A stretch of 64,000 nt of DNA from Spongilla lacustris (Eukaryota; Porifera; Demospongiae; Spongillida; Spongillidae): positions 6,142,473 to 6,206,472 of the forward strand of contig OX442431.1 of the NCBI GenBank assembly GCA_949361645.1. The letters run 5' to 3'. How positions within the stretch are numbered: position 1 is the first letter of the stretch; the number at the start of each line of letters is the position of its first letter. The notes under the pieces are model-generated. The model did not search any database, was not told where the DNA came from, and saw only the letters and a program-made list of their open reading frames with translations. Shown here piece after piece: positions 13,432 through 25,797 of the stretch. The position numbers and the translations under genes were made by a program.

Positions 13432-16400
13432 CAACAATCATGCATATGGTCCCTTTGCAAAACCCACCAGTTCCTCTCGTTGGGTTATCAGGGTATTTAT
13501 TATAATGTGCATTCAATAGAGCTACATGCACATGCACATGTACTCAGTTGGCTAATTTAACACCGCACACATATATACAATATGCATATCCCATTCCTAC
13601 ACAGTGACGCTGAGTCCCAGTGACCCAGTCCCAGCCTGTACATACACTGGAAACTTAGTTTTTCACAGTTGCGTTCAGAATCATGTGCCCTGGAGGCACA
13701 ATCACCCATCTACATGTACCATCTTTGAGTGCGCTACCAAATATGTGTGTTCTACCAGCATGTAGCAATCATTGATCTTATGCTGTTCGACTTTGTAATA
13801 TGTATGCATGTATGCTGGCACTGCCATTACGTATCATTGTTCTTACTCCGGGCTGAATGGTAGCATAATTTTCATAGAGGTCTTTTCAGTTTCACAACTT
13901 TGACTTCTAAGCAAGCCAATCCATTCTGGCAATTTTCAACTGCATTGTATACCATCTAATAAATGATATAGGTCACAGAAATCAACATTGCACAGTATCA
14001 CAAACAATTCTTGGTGTTTTAGCTTTCTTCTTTGACAGGCAAAACATTGGCTAAGGTTTAGATCACTTACACTGAGCACTATCACATGGCTTACCATTGT
14101 CAAAATGTACATGTACATTTATAATCCTAAAGTATCAGGGAATGAAGATATCCAGCTGGTATGCTTGTTACAGCTACAGCTTTGGCTTTCCTTTTCCCCC
14201 TGTAGCATAGGCAAAACTGAACTGATCCACTTGAAGTCTCCATTAGGCAATAATCTACTTACAGCGAAATGATACAATATTTCTGCAACATCATTCAGTG
14301 GCTGTTTGATGGGGCAATGCAGCTTCTAAGTAACACTTCATTCCTTCCTGATCTTATTTGTGTTAAAAATTATAACAGCTTATTGTACCGGGTATTATAA
14401 TAGTATGTTTTACCCTATTATTTTAACAGAAAAAATATATATAACCTGCCCAAACAAGGCCTCGGTTCTCACCAACCTCTATGGCAGGCTAAGCAAATGC
14501 CACTGCTATACGGTCCAGATGCTTTGCCTGGAACATGAAGACTGTTTCATCTATGGATTAGAATGATGGTGAAACATGTGGTTACATATGCAATAATATC
14601 AGTTGTGTATGTTGATTTATCCTGCTGTATCTGGATTTATAACATTATGCGTGTGTTTTTAAGTAAATGGTTCTAATTGCCTCAAAGGGAAGAACCAGTA
14701 GCCAGGCGAGATGCCAAATGTCCTGAGCCTCTCAACCCCAGTTGGTTGGTGGACACAGTTTGGTGTGGACACATCAGGAGCTTCCCTGTTCACTGTGCCC
14801 TAGGACCCCCTCAACAACCAAGCTGTATATTGGGGATGTATTCACTTGCCATCACAAACTGTTTGCTGAAACATCATTAGCCAGTCAGGGAGGAAAGCCA
14901 ACGACATTTGATCAGTGTCACCATTACCTCTCCAATACATCCTGCCATTCTAGGTGAGGCTAGTCAGGTGGTCGGGGCAGCAGCCATGCATGGCTGCAGA
15001 ATCCCGCAAAGCACATGGCAAATTACCAGAAGTACCAAGAGTTGGTTTGAGTATGTGTCCCTATTGCCATGGAGACCTATGGCACTGAACTGCCATCACT
15101 TAATCACAACCTGGAATCTGCTGTGGCGTCCAAGTGAAGACCACAGCCAATGGAAGGTACCATAGCTATCCAGGGAGTAGCTACTGATGAGATGGGCTTT
15201 GTTAGCAACAGAGGATGTGCCCAACAAAGAAAGAAACACGTGACTTTCCAATTTTCCTGACAGGACCCTCAGGGACACTGAGGTAGCTATTAGCGACTCT
15301 ACCATGGCAATATCATGCAGAAGTAGCAATTTGGTTGTTGACGGCATTAATAAAGTGATGATTACCAACATACAAAGTGATGCTATGTAAGCTGCACAAG
15401 AGACCAAAACCACTAAAGACTAAGCTACCTCTGGTGTATCCTTATTTGACATCATCATCAAAACAAGGCAAAGTCTCTGAGGCTAAACTTGGAGGAGTGG
15501 TTAGGACCAACCTATAGAAACTGCCACAAAACTGATGCCTGTGTGCAAAAGGGTTATATCCACATGGTGGTCTCTAACTGCAACCTCCTCTACATGTAAT
15601 CGAGACAACAACTGACTGGCTTCTATAGCTTGCCAGCAAAATAATTTGCACAGCACAAGTAGTCCCTAATAGGAGCTCCCGTGTTTGGCAGATGACACAA
15701 CTTCATAGAGGCTAATATAAATACATCAATGAGGGATGTGCCAGCTAGTATTCCATCATACAAAAACCATGCCTGGAAGAGAAGTTTTATGCCCTCATAA
15801 TGAGAATCCACACCCGATGCTATCTTGTGGAGGACAAGGGCAAAGAGAAGTGGTCCCTATGGGTCATGCTGCTACAGCCCAAAGGATGCCATGTGAGACC
15901 CATCATACCACAATGCTCAAGGTATGAGCTCTGTGAATGTGTAGCATGGTCATTCAGCAAGAATGGCCTCCACTAACAGATAGGTAGGGTGGACATCATG
16001 GATGCAGGTCTGGGTACGAGTTTACAGCTTAACCCACTTGTATTAATATTCATCCATCATCATGCTTGGAAAGTTTGAGGTGAGCTTTGTGAATCTGTGT
16101 GATACATTATCCTACCTATAATAATACTTGGCAACGCATAATTTTCTCGTACACGGGCAGTACGACCTCCAGCTATCTTGGCCTCAACACATCAACGAAA
16201 ACGTTGTCACAAGCCGCTAATGCCGAGTGATTGATCAACGGTACGTGATATTTGCATGCAATAAAAGTCTATACTGTTGGTACATACGGTAGCCTATGAT
16301 GGATGTGGTGTTGAGATAGATGGATTGTTGATGTAAAATACGTACGGATAAGAATAAGGCGTGCCCATGTGTGTGTGGAGGAATTAGTGAAGAATTGAAA

Positions 16401-17626
16401 AGAGGCCCAGGCCAACGTCACACTTTTTTGTGTGCATATTTTATAATTTATCTTGGAGCGTGCAATCGATTAATTCTTTTTAAATGCATGTTGCTCATTT
16501 GGTCTTAATCCAACGTCCATATTAGATCTATTTGAACGCGTCACTTGTATTTGCGCAAATGTACATACATGTGTATTATATACATGGTATTTGCACGCTT
16601 GTGGTTGCTGTGGTGTACCACAGTACCACATAATTTGATTTAGAGTACAATTTGTCTCGCTTCCTCTAGAGCAGCAGGAGTGTGCGGTCCGTCAGTATAC
16701 ATGTAGAGATCAACAGATAGCGCTGCACAGGCGCGCGCGCATAGAGGTACGTGTTGTTTTGTGCATGTAATTGTGAGGCTATAAAATGCAGGCCAGGGAT
16801 CTCGCCTGCATCATGCACTTAATTTATAGTTTTACAGGTATGAATCCAAGCATGACAACAAATGTGTTATCATATAACTGTGATAATGGGGTGGATTCCC
16901 ACAGTTAAAAGTGGGAGTGCCCTTCATTTACATTTTGCAATAGTACTCCTTCAATAACAACTTTGTGGTGTGCAGTTCATTTATAATTGAATACACGTGT
17001 ACACATGTCTGTAATTGCACACTTTTATGTCACTAGCTTGCATTAAGTTTACTCATTATGCAAACACAACCATTCGCATGCATGCACACATGCCAGAAAC
17101 ACTCACAATACACATCCTTCATGTAGGTATGCATACCCCCTCCCCCACACACACACACACACACATTTTACGCACCAAACACAATGCACAGCTCACACAG
17201 ATTCTTCCGAATACTATTTGGAAGTATATGTTTAGTATTAGGGCTTTCTTTTCCTTCTCCCAAACTATGCTGAACTGTATAAAGCACTTGTGTAGTTGTG
17301 GTGATGTGTTAGTGGCTTCCACATTATTAAGAACTTTATTAATTTACTAAAAGGCCCTAAAGTGATGGTAAGACAAGCCTAAGCACATTCTTACCCAAGG
17401 CTTACATACCATGTAGTTTTAAGATAGCACTTACACTGGCTATGTTAACTAATGTATGGCGCTGATATTAATACTATAAGTCATATCTTCGTATCTAAGG
17501 AACACTGGTGCACATGGAAGAAGTCTTATCATAAGATCACTATGCCAATCATTAAATATGTCCAGAGCAGTATATTACCATGGTGGTCTCTTGTTGGGGA
17601 AGGGGCATCTAGTTTACAGTTTTTAA

Positions 17627-17940
17627 AAATCCCTGGAGCTGTTTGTACTGAGATTGATTGTATTGGTTATCATAGAGGCAAATAATAACTTGTTAGTTTG
17701 ATTGTATTATGGTGGCAGTGAGTATAGTAGCTAGTTTAGGCTAACTAATAAAATGAGTACCAATGTTGAACATATGCCATTGACAATTGAAGTATGTTCA
17801 ACATTGGTACTCATTTTATTAGTTAGCCTAAACTAGCTACTATATGCACTGCCACCATAATACAATCAAACTAACAAGTTATTATTTGCCTCTATGATAA
17901 CCGATACAATCAATCTCAGTACAAACAGCTCCAGGGATTT
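17627..17940. repeat. Near-perfect inverted repeat, 148-nt arms, 18-nt loop
   Basis: The left arm 17627-17774 is repeated in reverse complement at 17793-17940 with about three mismatches, around an 18-base spacer. Outer ends are AAATCCCTGGAGCTG and its complement. The arms carry the same short coding-like string (IPGAVCTEIDCIGYHRGK then stop) on opposite strands. It is either a foldback/MITE-type element or a recent inverted duplication. The right arm abuts the minisatellite that starts near 17970. Confidence 0.92.
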
Positions 17941-17969
17941 GCTTCATTTGCAACCACTCATACAGTACG

Positions 17970-18214
17970 GGTGAGCACCTCACTATGGGTGTGAGAGAGC
18001 ACCTCACTAGGGGTGTGGGAGAGCACCTCACTAGGGTGTGGGAGAGCACCTCACTAGGGGTGTGGGAGAGCACCTTACTAGGGGTGTGGGAGAGCACCTC
18101 ACTAGGGGTGTGGGAGAGCACCTCACTAGGGGTGTAGAAGAGCACCTCACTAGGGGTGTGGGAGAGCACCTCACTAGGGGTGTGGGAGAGCACCTCACTA
18201 GGGGTGTAGGAGAG
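17970..18214. repeat. 24-bp minisatellite, ~10 copies
   Basis: Unit core AGAGCACCTCACTAGGGG with a GTGTGGG spacer. The same core occurs in reverse complement in the array at 19676-19977. Confidence 0.95.
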
Positions 18215-18639
18215 CTTCCCATTCGAGTCTACAGCGCAGCCCACACAACTGGTATATATTTAGGACCAAAATTTAAAATTATCTAATGAAATACATTGGC
18301 CTATGAACTGAGCAAGGTAATTATAAACCATACTTGTATCAAACCAAACAAGTGATGCAAATAGCAAGCAAGGAAGAGTGCTCTAACTTACACGCCCTTT
18401 ACAAACATTTCAAACATCCACCTGCACCCATGTGGCTATTTCCAAGGGGAAAAAAAGAAGAAAAAAAAACATTTTGGAATGATAGTGTCACCTCTCCCTA
18501 CCACTGTTCCAAACCCTGCTCTTTGACATGCTAGTGCTCAGGTATAAAACCTCTGGCATGACAACACCAGGACACAATAAATTACGAAGCATTAGTATTC
18601 AGTCCTTGTACATCCAAGCTGCAGTACAGCCATGGCACA

Positions 18640-19283
18640 CCACACATGCACGTTGGTGCCCTTATAGGAGCACACCATACATGCATGTTGGTGCCCTTAT
18701 AAGAGCACACCATACATGCATGTTGGTGCCCTTATAAGAGCACACCATACTGATACTTGCATGTTGGTGCCCTTATAGGAGCACACCATGCATGCATGTT
18801 GGTGCCCTTATAGGAGCACACCATACATGCATGTTGGTACCCTTATAGGAGCACACCATACATGCATGTTGGTGCCCTTATAGAAGCACACCATACATGC
18901 ATGTTGGTGCCCTTATAGGAGCACACCATACATGCATGTTGGTGCCCTTATAGGAGCACACCATACTGATACATGCATGTTGGTGCCCTTATAGGAGCAC
19001 ACCATACATGCATGTTGGTGCCCTTATAGGAGCACACCATACTGATACATGCATGTTGGTGCCCTTATAGGAGCACACCATACTGATACATGCATGTTGG
19101 TGCCCTTATAGGAGCACACCATACTGATACATGCATGTTGGTGCCCTTATAGGAGCACACCATACATGCATGTTGGTGCCCTTATAGGAGCACACCATAC
19201 ATGCATGTTGGTGCCCTTATAGGAGCACACCATACATGCATGTTGGTGCCCTTATAGGAGCACACCATACATGCATCTTGGTG
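18640..19283. repeat. ~35-bp minisatellite, about 17 copies with a length variant
   Basis: Unit with core CATGTTGGTGCCCTTATAGG followed by AGCACACCATACATG. Several units carry an extra ACTGATAC segment. Units carrying the variant alternate locally, suggesting a small higher-order pattern. Confidence 0.95.
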
Positions 19284-19675
19284 TCCTAATTAGGAGCTGC
19301 CTATTAAAGCAAGCTCATTAATGTTCACACGCACCTGGAGCTACTTGTAAAGGGAATGAAATAGGACAACCTAGAATCCTTTGACCAGTAATGTATGCAT
19401 GTATGCATGTATGTCTGTCACATGTCGTACTTGAAGCCTTCAACTCATATGTACATGTCTGTACATGCATGAGTGGGACTGTAATTTGAACAAGCATGTA
19501 CCAGGGTCTTGCATGTGTGTGAACTTCAGAGACTGGTATATAGTATGATGCAAGAATTAATTTTGCACACAACTATTGTACCAATATTAACAGATATATG
19601 TACAATTGATGGTCAGCTTTGGGGTTGCGTGTATTCAAAATGGTAGTCTCAACTATCTATTCAATCAGTTGTTGA

Positions 19676-19977
19676 CCCTAGTGAGGTGCTCTTGTACACC
19701 TAGTGAGGTGCTCTTGTACCCTAGTGAGGTGCTCTTGTACCCCTAGTGAGTTGCTCGTGTACCCCTAGTGAGTTGCTCTTGTACCCTTAGTTAGGTGCTC
19801 TTGTACCCCTAGTGAGGTGCTCTTGTACCCCTAGTGAGGTGCTCTAATACCCCTATTGAGGTGCTCTTGTACCCCTAGTGAGGTGCTCTAATACCCCTAG
19901 TGAGGTGCTCTTGTACCCCTAGTGAGGTGCTCTTGTACCCCTAGTGAGGTGCTCTTGTACCCCTAGTGAGGTGCTCT
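19676..19977. repeat. 21-bp minisatellite, ~14 copies
   Basis: Unit CCCTAGTGAGGTGCTCTTGTA with variants (TTGCTC, CTAATA). Its core is the reverse complement of the core of the array at 17970-18214. Confidence 0.95.
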
Positions 19978-20565
19978 CATAGTGTAATCTATATATACAC
20001 TTGATATTAGCTACTAATCTTTCAGACATGACACTCATTAATTAATTATTTCTGTATGGCTTACTATAAGATCACATTTTATATCCTGTTTGTTATAAAT
20101 CAGCTAAATATAACAGTTTGATGTCACAACAGGTCCTATACCTATCAGAATGGTCCTATTAATTAAAGTGTATTTACGTTGCTGTTTTGTAAGTACATCT
20201 ACATGTACAACTTGTAGATACATGTAATGTTTCTAGGATACTTTTATGTAAACAATCAATGAATTATTTTATCTTTACCACGTGGCCCTTAAGAGTTAAG
20301 TTTGTTTTTCTTTAAAACTTAAAACCTTCAGGATGTCGATTTTTTTTAAAAGGTAAGCTGCATGTGTTTGTGTTTTGAATCAGGATAGTAATAACCACCT
20401 ACCATGCTGTGTAGTAGGGTCATGGTGTGACATTTGTAGTCTCACACATGTGCTGTTGTAATTCCTGGTACAGTGTAAGTGGCTTGGTGGAGCCATGCAG
20501 GAATTGAATTTACGTTGCTCAGTCGTGAACAAATACCTTAGATGGTGTAAAAGTCTGCATAGTAT

Positions 20566-20774
20566 CAAGGGGACAGCCATCTGGTCTGTATAGGGGACAG
20601 CCATCTGGTCTGTATAGGGGACAGCCATCTGGTCTGTATAGGGGACAGCCATCTGGTCTGTATAGGGGACAGCCATCTGGTCTGTATAGGGGACAGCCAT
20701 CTGGTCTGTATAGGGGACAGCCATCTGGTCTGTATAGGGGACAGCCATCTGGTCTGTATAGGGGACAGCCAGTC
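20566..20774. repeat. 24-bp minisatellite, ~9 copies
   Basis: Near-identical copies of a unit with core GGGGACAGCCATCTGGTCTG. The last partial units at 20764-20825 are degenerate. Confidence 0.95.
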
Positions 20775-20924
20775 TGTATAGAGGACATATAGAGGGCAGC
20801 CGGTCTGTATATGGGACAGCTAGTCTGTGTTTAGCTTTAGACTCTTCCACATGTGTCTCTCAATGTCCACTCTCTCATTCCCTTTCACCCTTCATCTATG
20901 ATGATTGATCATAAGACCACTCAT

Positions 20925-21437
20925 AGCAAGGCCATCCAGTGTACCCATAGCAAGGTCATCCAGTGTACCCATAGCAAGGTCATCCAGTGTACCCATAGCA
21001 AGGTCATCCAGTGTACCCATAGCAAGGTCATCCAGTGTACCCATAGCAAGGTCATCAAGTGTACCCATAGCAAGGTCATCAAGTGTACCCATAGCAAGTT
21101 CATCCAGTGTACCCATAGCAAGGTCATCCAGTGTACCCATAGCAAGGTCATCAAGTGTACCCATAGCAAGGTCATCCAGTGTACCCATAGCAAGGTCATC
21201 CAGTGTACCCATAGCAAGGTCATCAAGTGTACCCATAGCAAGGTCATCCAGTGTACCCATAGCAAGTTCATCCAGTGTACCCATAGCAAGGTCATCAAGT
21301 GTACCCATAGCAAGTTCATCCAGTGTACCCATAGCAAGGTCATCAAGTGTACCCATAGCAAGTTCATCCAGTGTACCCATAGCAAGGTCATCCAGTGTAC
21401 CCATAGCAAGGCCATCCAGTGTACCCATCCAGTGTAC
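20925..21437. repeat. 24-bp minisatellite, ~21 copies
   Basis: Unit with core AAGGTCATCCAGTGTACCCA. Two sites alternate (AAGG/AAGT and TCCAG/TCAAG). The 24-bp period leaves four overlapping frames open, giving repetitive peptides that are not credible proteins. Confidence 0.96.
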
Positions 21438-21519
21438 CTTACCTACATAGCTGGATTATCATCTGGCACTTCATATGTTTTTCTTTATACCACATTTGTA
21501 AATTGGGTCCAAAATTTAG

Positions 21520-21655
21520 GCAGGTCAAGAAATGTTAGACAACTGGATCCTTCTATGGTACTGTGCACAAGGACTTGGTTGGTTCCCTATCCCACACAAA
21601 GGCAGTGCAAAGCATCACCACATCATCCATGACCACACCACCAGGGTTAGCACCG
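21520..21655 (+). CDS. Possible isolated exon
   Basis: An open stretch after TTTAG and ending before GTGTGT translates as AGQEMLDNWILLWYCAQGLG followed by WFPIPHKGSAKHHH. It looks more protein-like than its surroundings, but it has no recognised homology and no exon with which it can be joined. It might be an upstream exon of gene B. Confidence 0.25.
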
Positions 21656-22014
21656 GTGTGTGTGGGGGGGAGGTGCCCACTCCTGCACAAAGACAGAGGC
21701 AGCTGCTTTCCTCACAGTTGTTAAGTGGTGGTGTGCATGTGGTCACGTGTGTGCATAGACATTCCAACATTCATGTTGTGGACATGTTGTGGACATGTTT
21801 GGATGTGTCTTAATGTGCTTGGATATGTGTGGCAATGTTGTGAACATGTTGTGTGTATGTAAACAAGTCCTGGTAATGCTCAGAATCATCAGCAGTGGTA
21901 GTTACAATCACATATACAAGAAAATGTCACAGAGGCCCATGTGTGGAATAGAAGTTGCCCATAGGTTGGTCGGGCGATTGGGGGAGGGGGAGGGGTTGGC
22001 ACCCCTATCTGGAC

Positions 22015-22115
22015 CTAGTCTGGGTACCCTACTGATCTGTTGCACTATCAACTTATCAGTCGGGTACCCAGACTAATTGGGGTCTGAGGCAGAGCTGGGT
22101 ACCCGACTGATATTA
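22015..22115. repeat. Short inverted/direct repeats of a CTGGGTACCCGACTGAT motif
   Basis: ATCAGTCGGGTACCCAG near 22056 is a perfect inverted match to CTGGGTACCCGACTGAT near 22097. A third, variant copy lies at about 22019. This resembles terminal repeats of a very short element. Confidence 0.6.
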
Positions 22116-22958
22116 CAATGGACTGAGGACCCCCAGTTCATCGTTCAATAATGAAGTAGGTCTGCCTTGCGAGTTGTGTGAGGCTGGCTTTCCTGATCTA
22201 TGAAACATCAGGAAAGTTAGTCCTGTAACTTGCATGCAAGCCAGATAGTATTGTTGCTATAACTCATGAAGCATACTTGGCACTTGGATGGAGGGAGGGA
22301 GGGGAGGGAGGTACTGCAGTTTGTTGTGGGTAATGGGCACCTCATATTTCAGACCAGATGTCATTTTGCTAATGCAGTGTTAATAAAGTTATCTCACTCT
22401 TGCTGCATGTAAACACACAATTCATTAGCAATGAATAAAATGTTTTGATGGCAAGCAGAATTAGCTTGGGGGGAGGGGGGGGGGGTTCGACCAAACCCAC
22501 TGACTCCTCTCCTCCTCCCCCCTCCTACGGGCCTCCAGACACCATCTCAGCACTTCTTGATACCACCATTGTTTGACTAAGTTTGAAGTCAGCTCACAAG
22601 TTTTGCCTTTTATTTCCTAGGCAATTGAATAGCGCAAGCCTATTGTATTAATACTGGTGTCAAAGTAATTAGTTTGGTTATTTGGCTTAGTAATCAGTGA
22701 CGGATCTAGGAATTTGTGAATGGGGGGTGTGTGTGGAGGACCAAAATCCAGCCAGAGGGTCTGGGGGAGCGCTGTAAGCACTGAGTACGCCCCTATGTAG
22801 ATCCACACCTGGTAATCACTATGCGGTGTTGCATCTGTTGCAAAGTCCTATAGTTCACTATGTTAAACACTGTGTGCATGCACTGTGTGCATGTGCATGG
22901 GAAGTGCCTTCTATTGGCAGCTATTGAACTAACCATTCTTATGACATGTAGTTCCCAG
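22116..22958. other. Gene-free stretch with transposon-end fragment
   Basis: A poly-G run lies near 22470. Positions 22694-22800 (GTGACGGATCTAGGAATTTG ... GGGTCTGGGGGAGCGCTGTAAGC) match segments of the element at 48204-48795, so this is a fragment of the same non-autonomous family. No gene seen. Confidence 0.5.
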
Positions 22959-25797
22959 GAGGAAACCTCCTATATTAAAGAAAAATCGCAATCAGTATAC
23001 ATAGAGTGGAAGCAGCCTATAAGGTGGGTGAACATTTCGTTTCCGGTAGCCATTTTTAGACAATTTGTTTGTTGATGCAATATGGCAGAAGAGGTTAGGA
23101 TCAAATACAAGTCAATAACATGGAGGATATTTGCATAATTTGTTGGCTCAAAGGTGGTAAATACTAGTAAGGACAATTGCACTGCGCCTACGATACACAT
23201 AGTGTGAGGCAGTACCACAAACAACTCTTGTTTTGTTTGTTACCAACTGCGTATTGCTACAAAGCCCCCAAACCACTCATACACGCCATAACTAACTTAG
23301 TAGTGTACATGTGGCAACAAATTGGACACAAATAACTACTAGATAAGACATCAAGTCAATTAGCTGAATAGGACTTTCGACGATTAAAACTAACAGACAC
23401 CAACGGAAACCACCAGAAAGACAAAAAAAAAACGATTCAAGAAAAGGGCGTAACCGTGCCAAGCATATAGCGTGACATAAGTATGCAAGATATGTAGCAC
23501 TGCTATGGAACCAGTATCACAAATTTGGCATGTGCAATAATGATCTGCTATTATCTCGCGAATGAATTAACATCTTTACGATCCATTAATTTTTACACTA
23601 AATTCAGTAAGGTAAGCTGCCATATTAGCACGGGTTTTTTAACGGGACTGTACAAATCAAACGCATCGTCTGGAGTACGTTTTAACGCTACCAAGTGTCA
23701 CTACTGATGGATGCGCACCATACCATCGTTTTAAAAGTTTTGCAGCACCTTCTGTTTTGTATATCCACTCGCACCTCTGAGTGGGAGGGGGGGGGTACGC
23801 GATGAGTGCCAAATTAGCACGGGGGGTGTGTCGTAGCTTTTCAATTGGTTTCAATCGAACAGACAACCAGCAACGCCGCCAACATATCTGGAAGTATCCA
23901 AAGTGAAGTTCTAAACACACAAAAAAAATACATTAGCGTTCTCTGTCTGCCGCTAGGTGATTTTCTGTTCGTTCGAGGGGTAGTGATAAAAAAATTGCCA
24001 CGCATTGCAGGAGCTCGCAAGAGCCCCCCTTTCCCCCCTTTTTTCTATTCATCACTCATGAGACGTACTTTTTAAGCTTAGAACTTGGCTATAAGTGGTT
24101 ACGCGGAAGAGCTACTTCAAGCCAAAGAGAGGCTTCGTGACCTCCATTGAAAACGACCGGAAGTCCCCCCGTGCTAATAAAGCCAACCCGTGCTAATATG
24201 GCAGTTTACCTTATATACCGATGCATATTTACATTGCTAGGGTTTGGTGGAGGCCTTTGTAAATTTTGTCGCGGTGCCGCTACTTTCTTGTCGTGGTACC
24301 ATGACAAACCGCCAGGTGTCGGGGGGTTAAATCTTAAGTTATCTTGGTCTCATTCTAAAAATGACTTGTATTACATATAACTTGGCTCCTTAAACAGCCA
24401 AACTATAAAAGCTTTTTTTTTTTTCTGTACATTCGTATATATGGAATGCTGCAAAAAGAAATCGAGTTTCACCTGTAAAAAAAAAAATTGAATACATGAA
24501 AAGCTGTATAAATAGAACATGGCTTTACCAGCAGCATTCAAGGCCAAGTACCATTCTTAGGAGATAATTGCCCCTGATAATTGACTTTGTTGTGCAAAAA
24601 GATCCATGCGCCAGCAACAATGGGCATGACAGATCTCTCGTACAAGCCTCTGCATTGTAGAAACCTCAACTTTTTAAATATGCAATTTATAATTTTACAT
24701 TCTGTCAAGATGGTGACTGTGGGTATCACAAGGAGGTGTGGCTGTGGTAATCATATGGGTGTGTGGCTATAGGTGTAGGGTATCATAAGAAGGTGTGGCT
24801 GTGGGGAGGTGTGGCTTAGGTGTAGGTATCATAAGAAGGTGTGGCTGTATGTTGTAATGATATGCATGTATGAGTTAATGTGTGTTATACAATACTCTCA
24901 GACATGATGTTCACAGAAGTGTGGAGCAAGCCACAATTACGGAAGATAGGGAAGAATTGGTCCCTGGAATGATGCTTAAATGGAAGTAAGTGTGTGTGTT
25001 TGTGTGTGGTGTGTGTGTGTTTGTGTGTGGTGTGTGTGTGTTTGTGTGTGTTTGTGTGTGGTGTGTGTGTGTTTGTGTGTGTTTGTGTGTGGTGTGTGTG
25101 TGTTTGTAGTGTGTGTGTTTGTGTGTGTGGTGTGTGTTTGTGTGTGTGGTGTGTGTTTGTGTGTGTATGGTGTGTGTGTTTGTGTGTGTGGTGTGTGTGT
25201 TTGTGTGTGTGGTGTGTGTGTTTGTGTGTGTGGTGTGTGTTTGTGTGTGTGTATGGGGTGTGTGTTTGTGTGTGTATGGTGTGTGTGTTTGTGTTGTGTG
25301 TGTTTGTGTGTTTGTGTGTGTATGGTGTGTGTGTTTGTGTGCGTATGGTGTGTGTGTTTGTGTGTGTATGGTGTGTGTGTTTGTGTGTGTATGGTGTGTG
25401 TGTTTGTGTGTGTGGTGTGTGTGTTTGTGTGTGTATGGTGTGTGTTTGTGTGTGTATGTGTTTGTGTGTATGCTGTGTATGTTTGTGTGTATGCTGTGTA
25501 TGTTTGTGTGTGTGGTGTGTATGTTTGTGTGTGTATGGTGTGTGTGTTTGTGTGTGTATGGTGTGTGTGTATGTGTGTATGGTGTGTGTGTGTGTGTCTA
25601 TGTGTGTGTCTATGTGTGTGTCTGTGTGTGTGTTTGTGGTAGGTATGTGTGTGTGTGTTTATGGTAGGTATGTGTGTATGGTGTGTGTACGTTTCTACGG
25701 TAGATATAATTGCATTAAATGTGCATACAGACTTAGGAGGAGCACACAGCAGGAAAGCTCAGATGGGCAACCCAGTGAGCTGGTGGCAGCACCATGA
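22959..25797 (+). CDS. Hypothetical multi-exon gene B (orphan, paralogue of gene A), 3' part
   Basis: Not recognised. Three exons with consistent phases are visible. Exon 22959-23023 (after CCCAG, before GTGGGT) gives EETSYIKEKSQSVYIEWKQP then I and R. Exon 24902-24985 (after CTCAG, before GTAAGT) gives HDVHRSVEQATITEDREELV then PGMMLKW. Exon 25731-25797 gives LRRSTQQESSDGQPSELVAA then P and TGA. Both exon junctions are phase 2, as in the last three exons of gene A, and the last two exons align with A. The last intron is a ~700-bp GT-rich array. The first intron is 1.9 kb. The 5' end was not found. The charged acidic tail suggests a soluble protein. Function unknown. Confidence 0.48.
23024..24901. 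other. Intron-like region of gene B with short repeats
   Basis: No independent gene is seen. About 24718-24850 holds three or four copies of a ~30-bp repeat containing AGGTGTGGCTGT. Frames of 60-90 codons here show no recognised motif. Confidence 0.5.
24986..25690. repeat. Large GT-rich microsatellite/minisatellite in the last intron of gene B
   Basis: Over 700 bases of GT repeats broken by TTTGTG, GTGGTG and GTATGG variants. Cys-Val-Phe repeat frames up to 267 codons are artefacts. The array begins at the splice donor. Confidence 0.97.

Larger units (their letters stand above)
9621..17626. other. 8-kb gene-poor stretch
   Basis: No gene could be supported. Open frames are under 110 codons and show no recognised motif. 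Contents are a foldback-like imperfect inverted repeat (10573-10716), a perfect 30-bp tandem duplication (13087-13116 and 13117-13146), a four-copy 27-bp minisatellite (13320-13431) and a short CA run (17146-17163). The interval 14677-15960 has slightly coding-like composition with scattered stops and may be an old transposon or pseudogene, but nothing is identifiable. CpG-bearing sequence at about 16100-16800 could be a promoter region for something downstream; that is speculation. Confidence 0.5.

Noticed and set aside
20853..21632. 259-codon frame with HSKVIQCT repeats and overlapping frames on both strands
   Set aside because: A 24-bp tandem repeat keeps four frames open at once; no non-repeat domain.
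24980..25797. Cys/Val-rich frames up to 267 codons, knottin-like at first sight
   Set aside because: Translation of a GT-rich array; cysteine periodicity follows the dinucleotide repeat, with no signal peptide.
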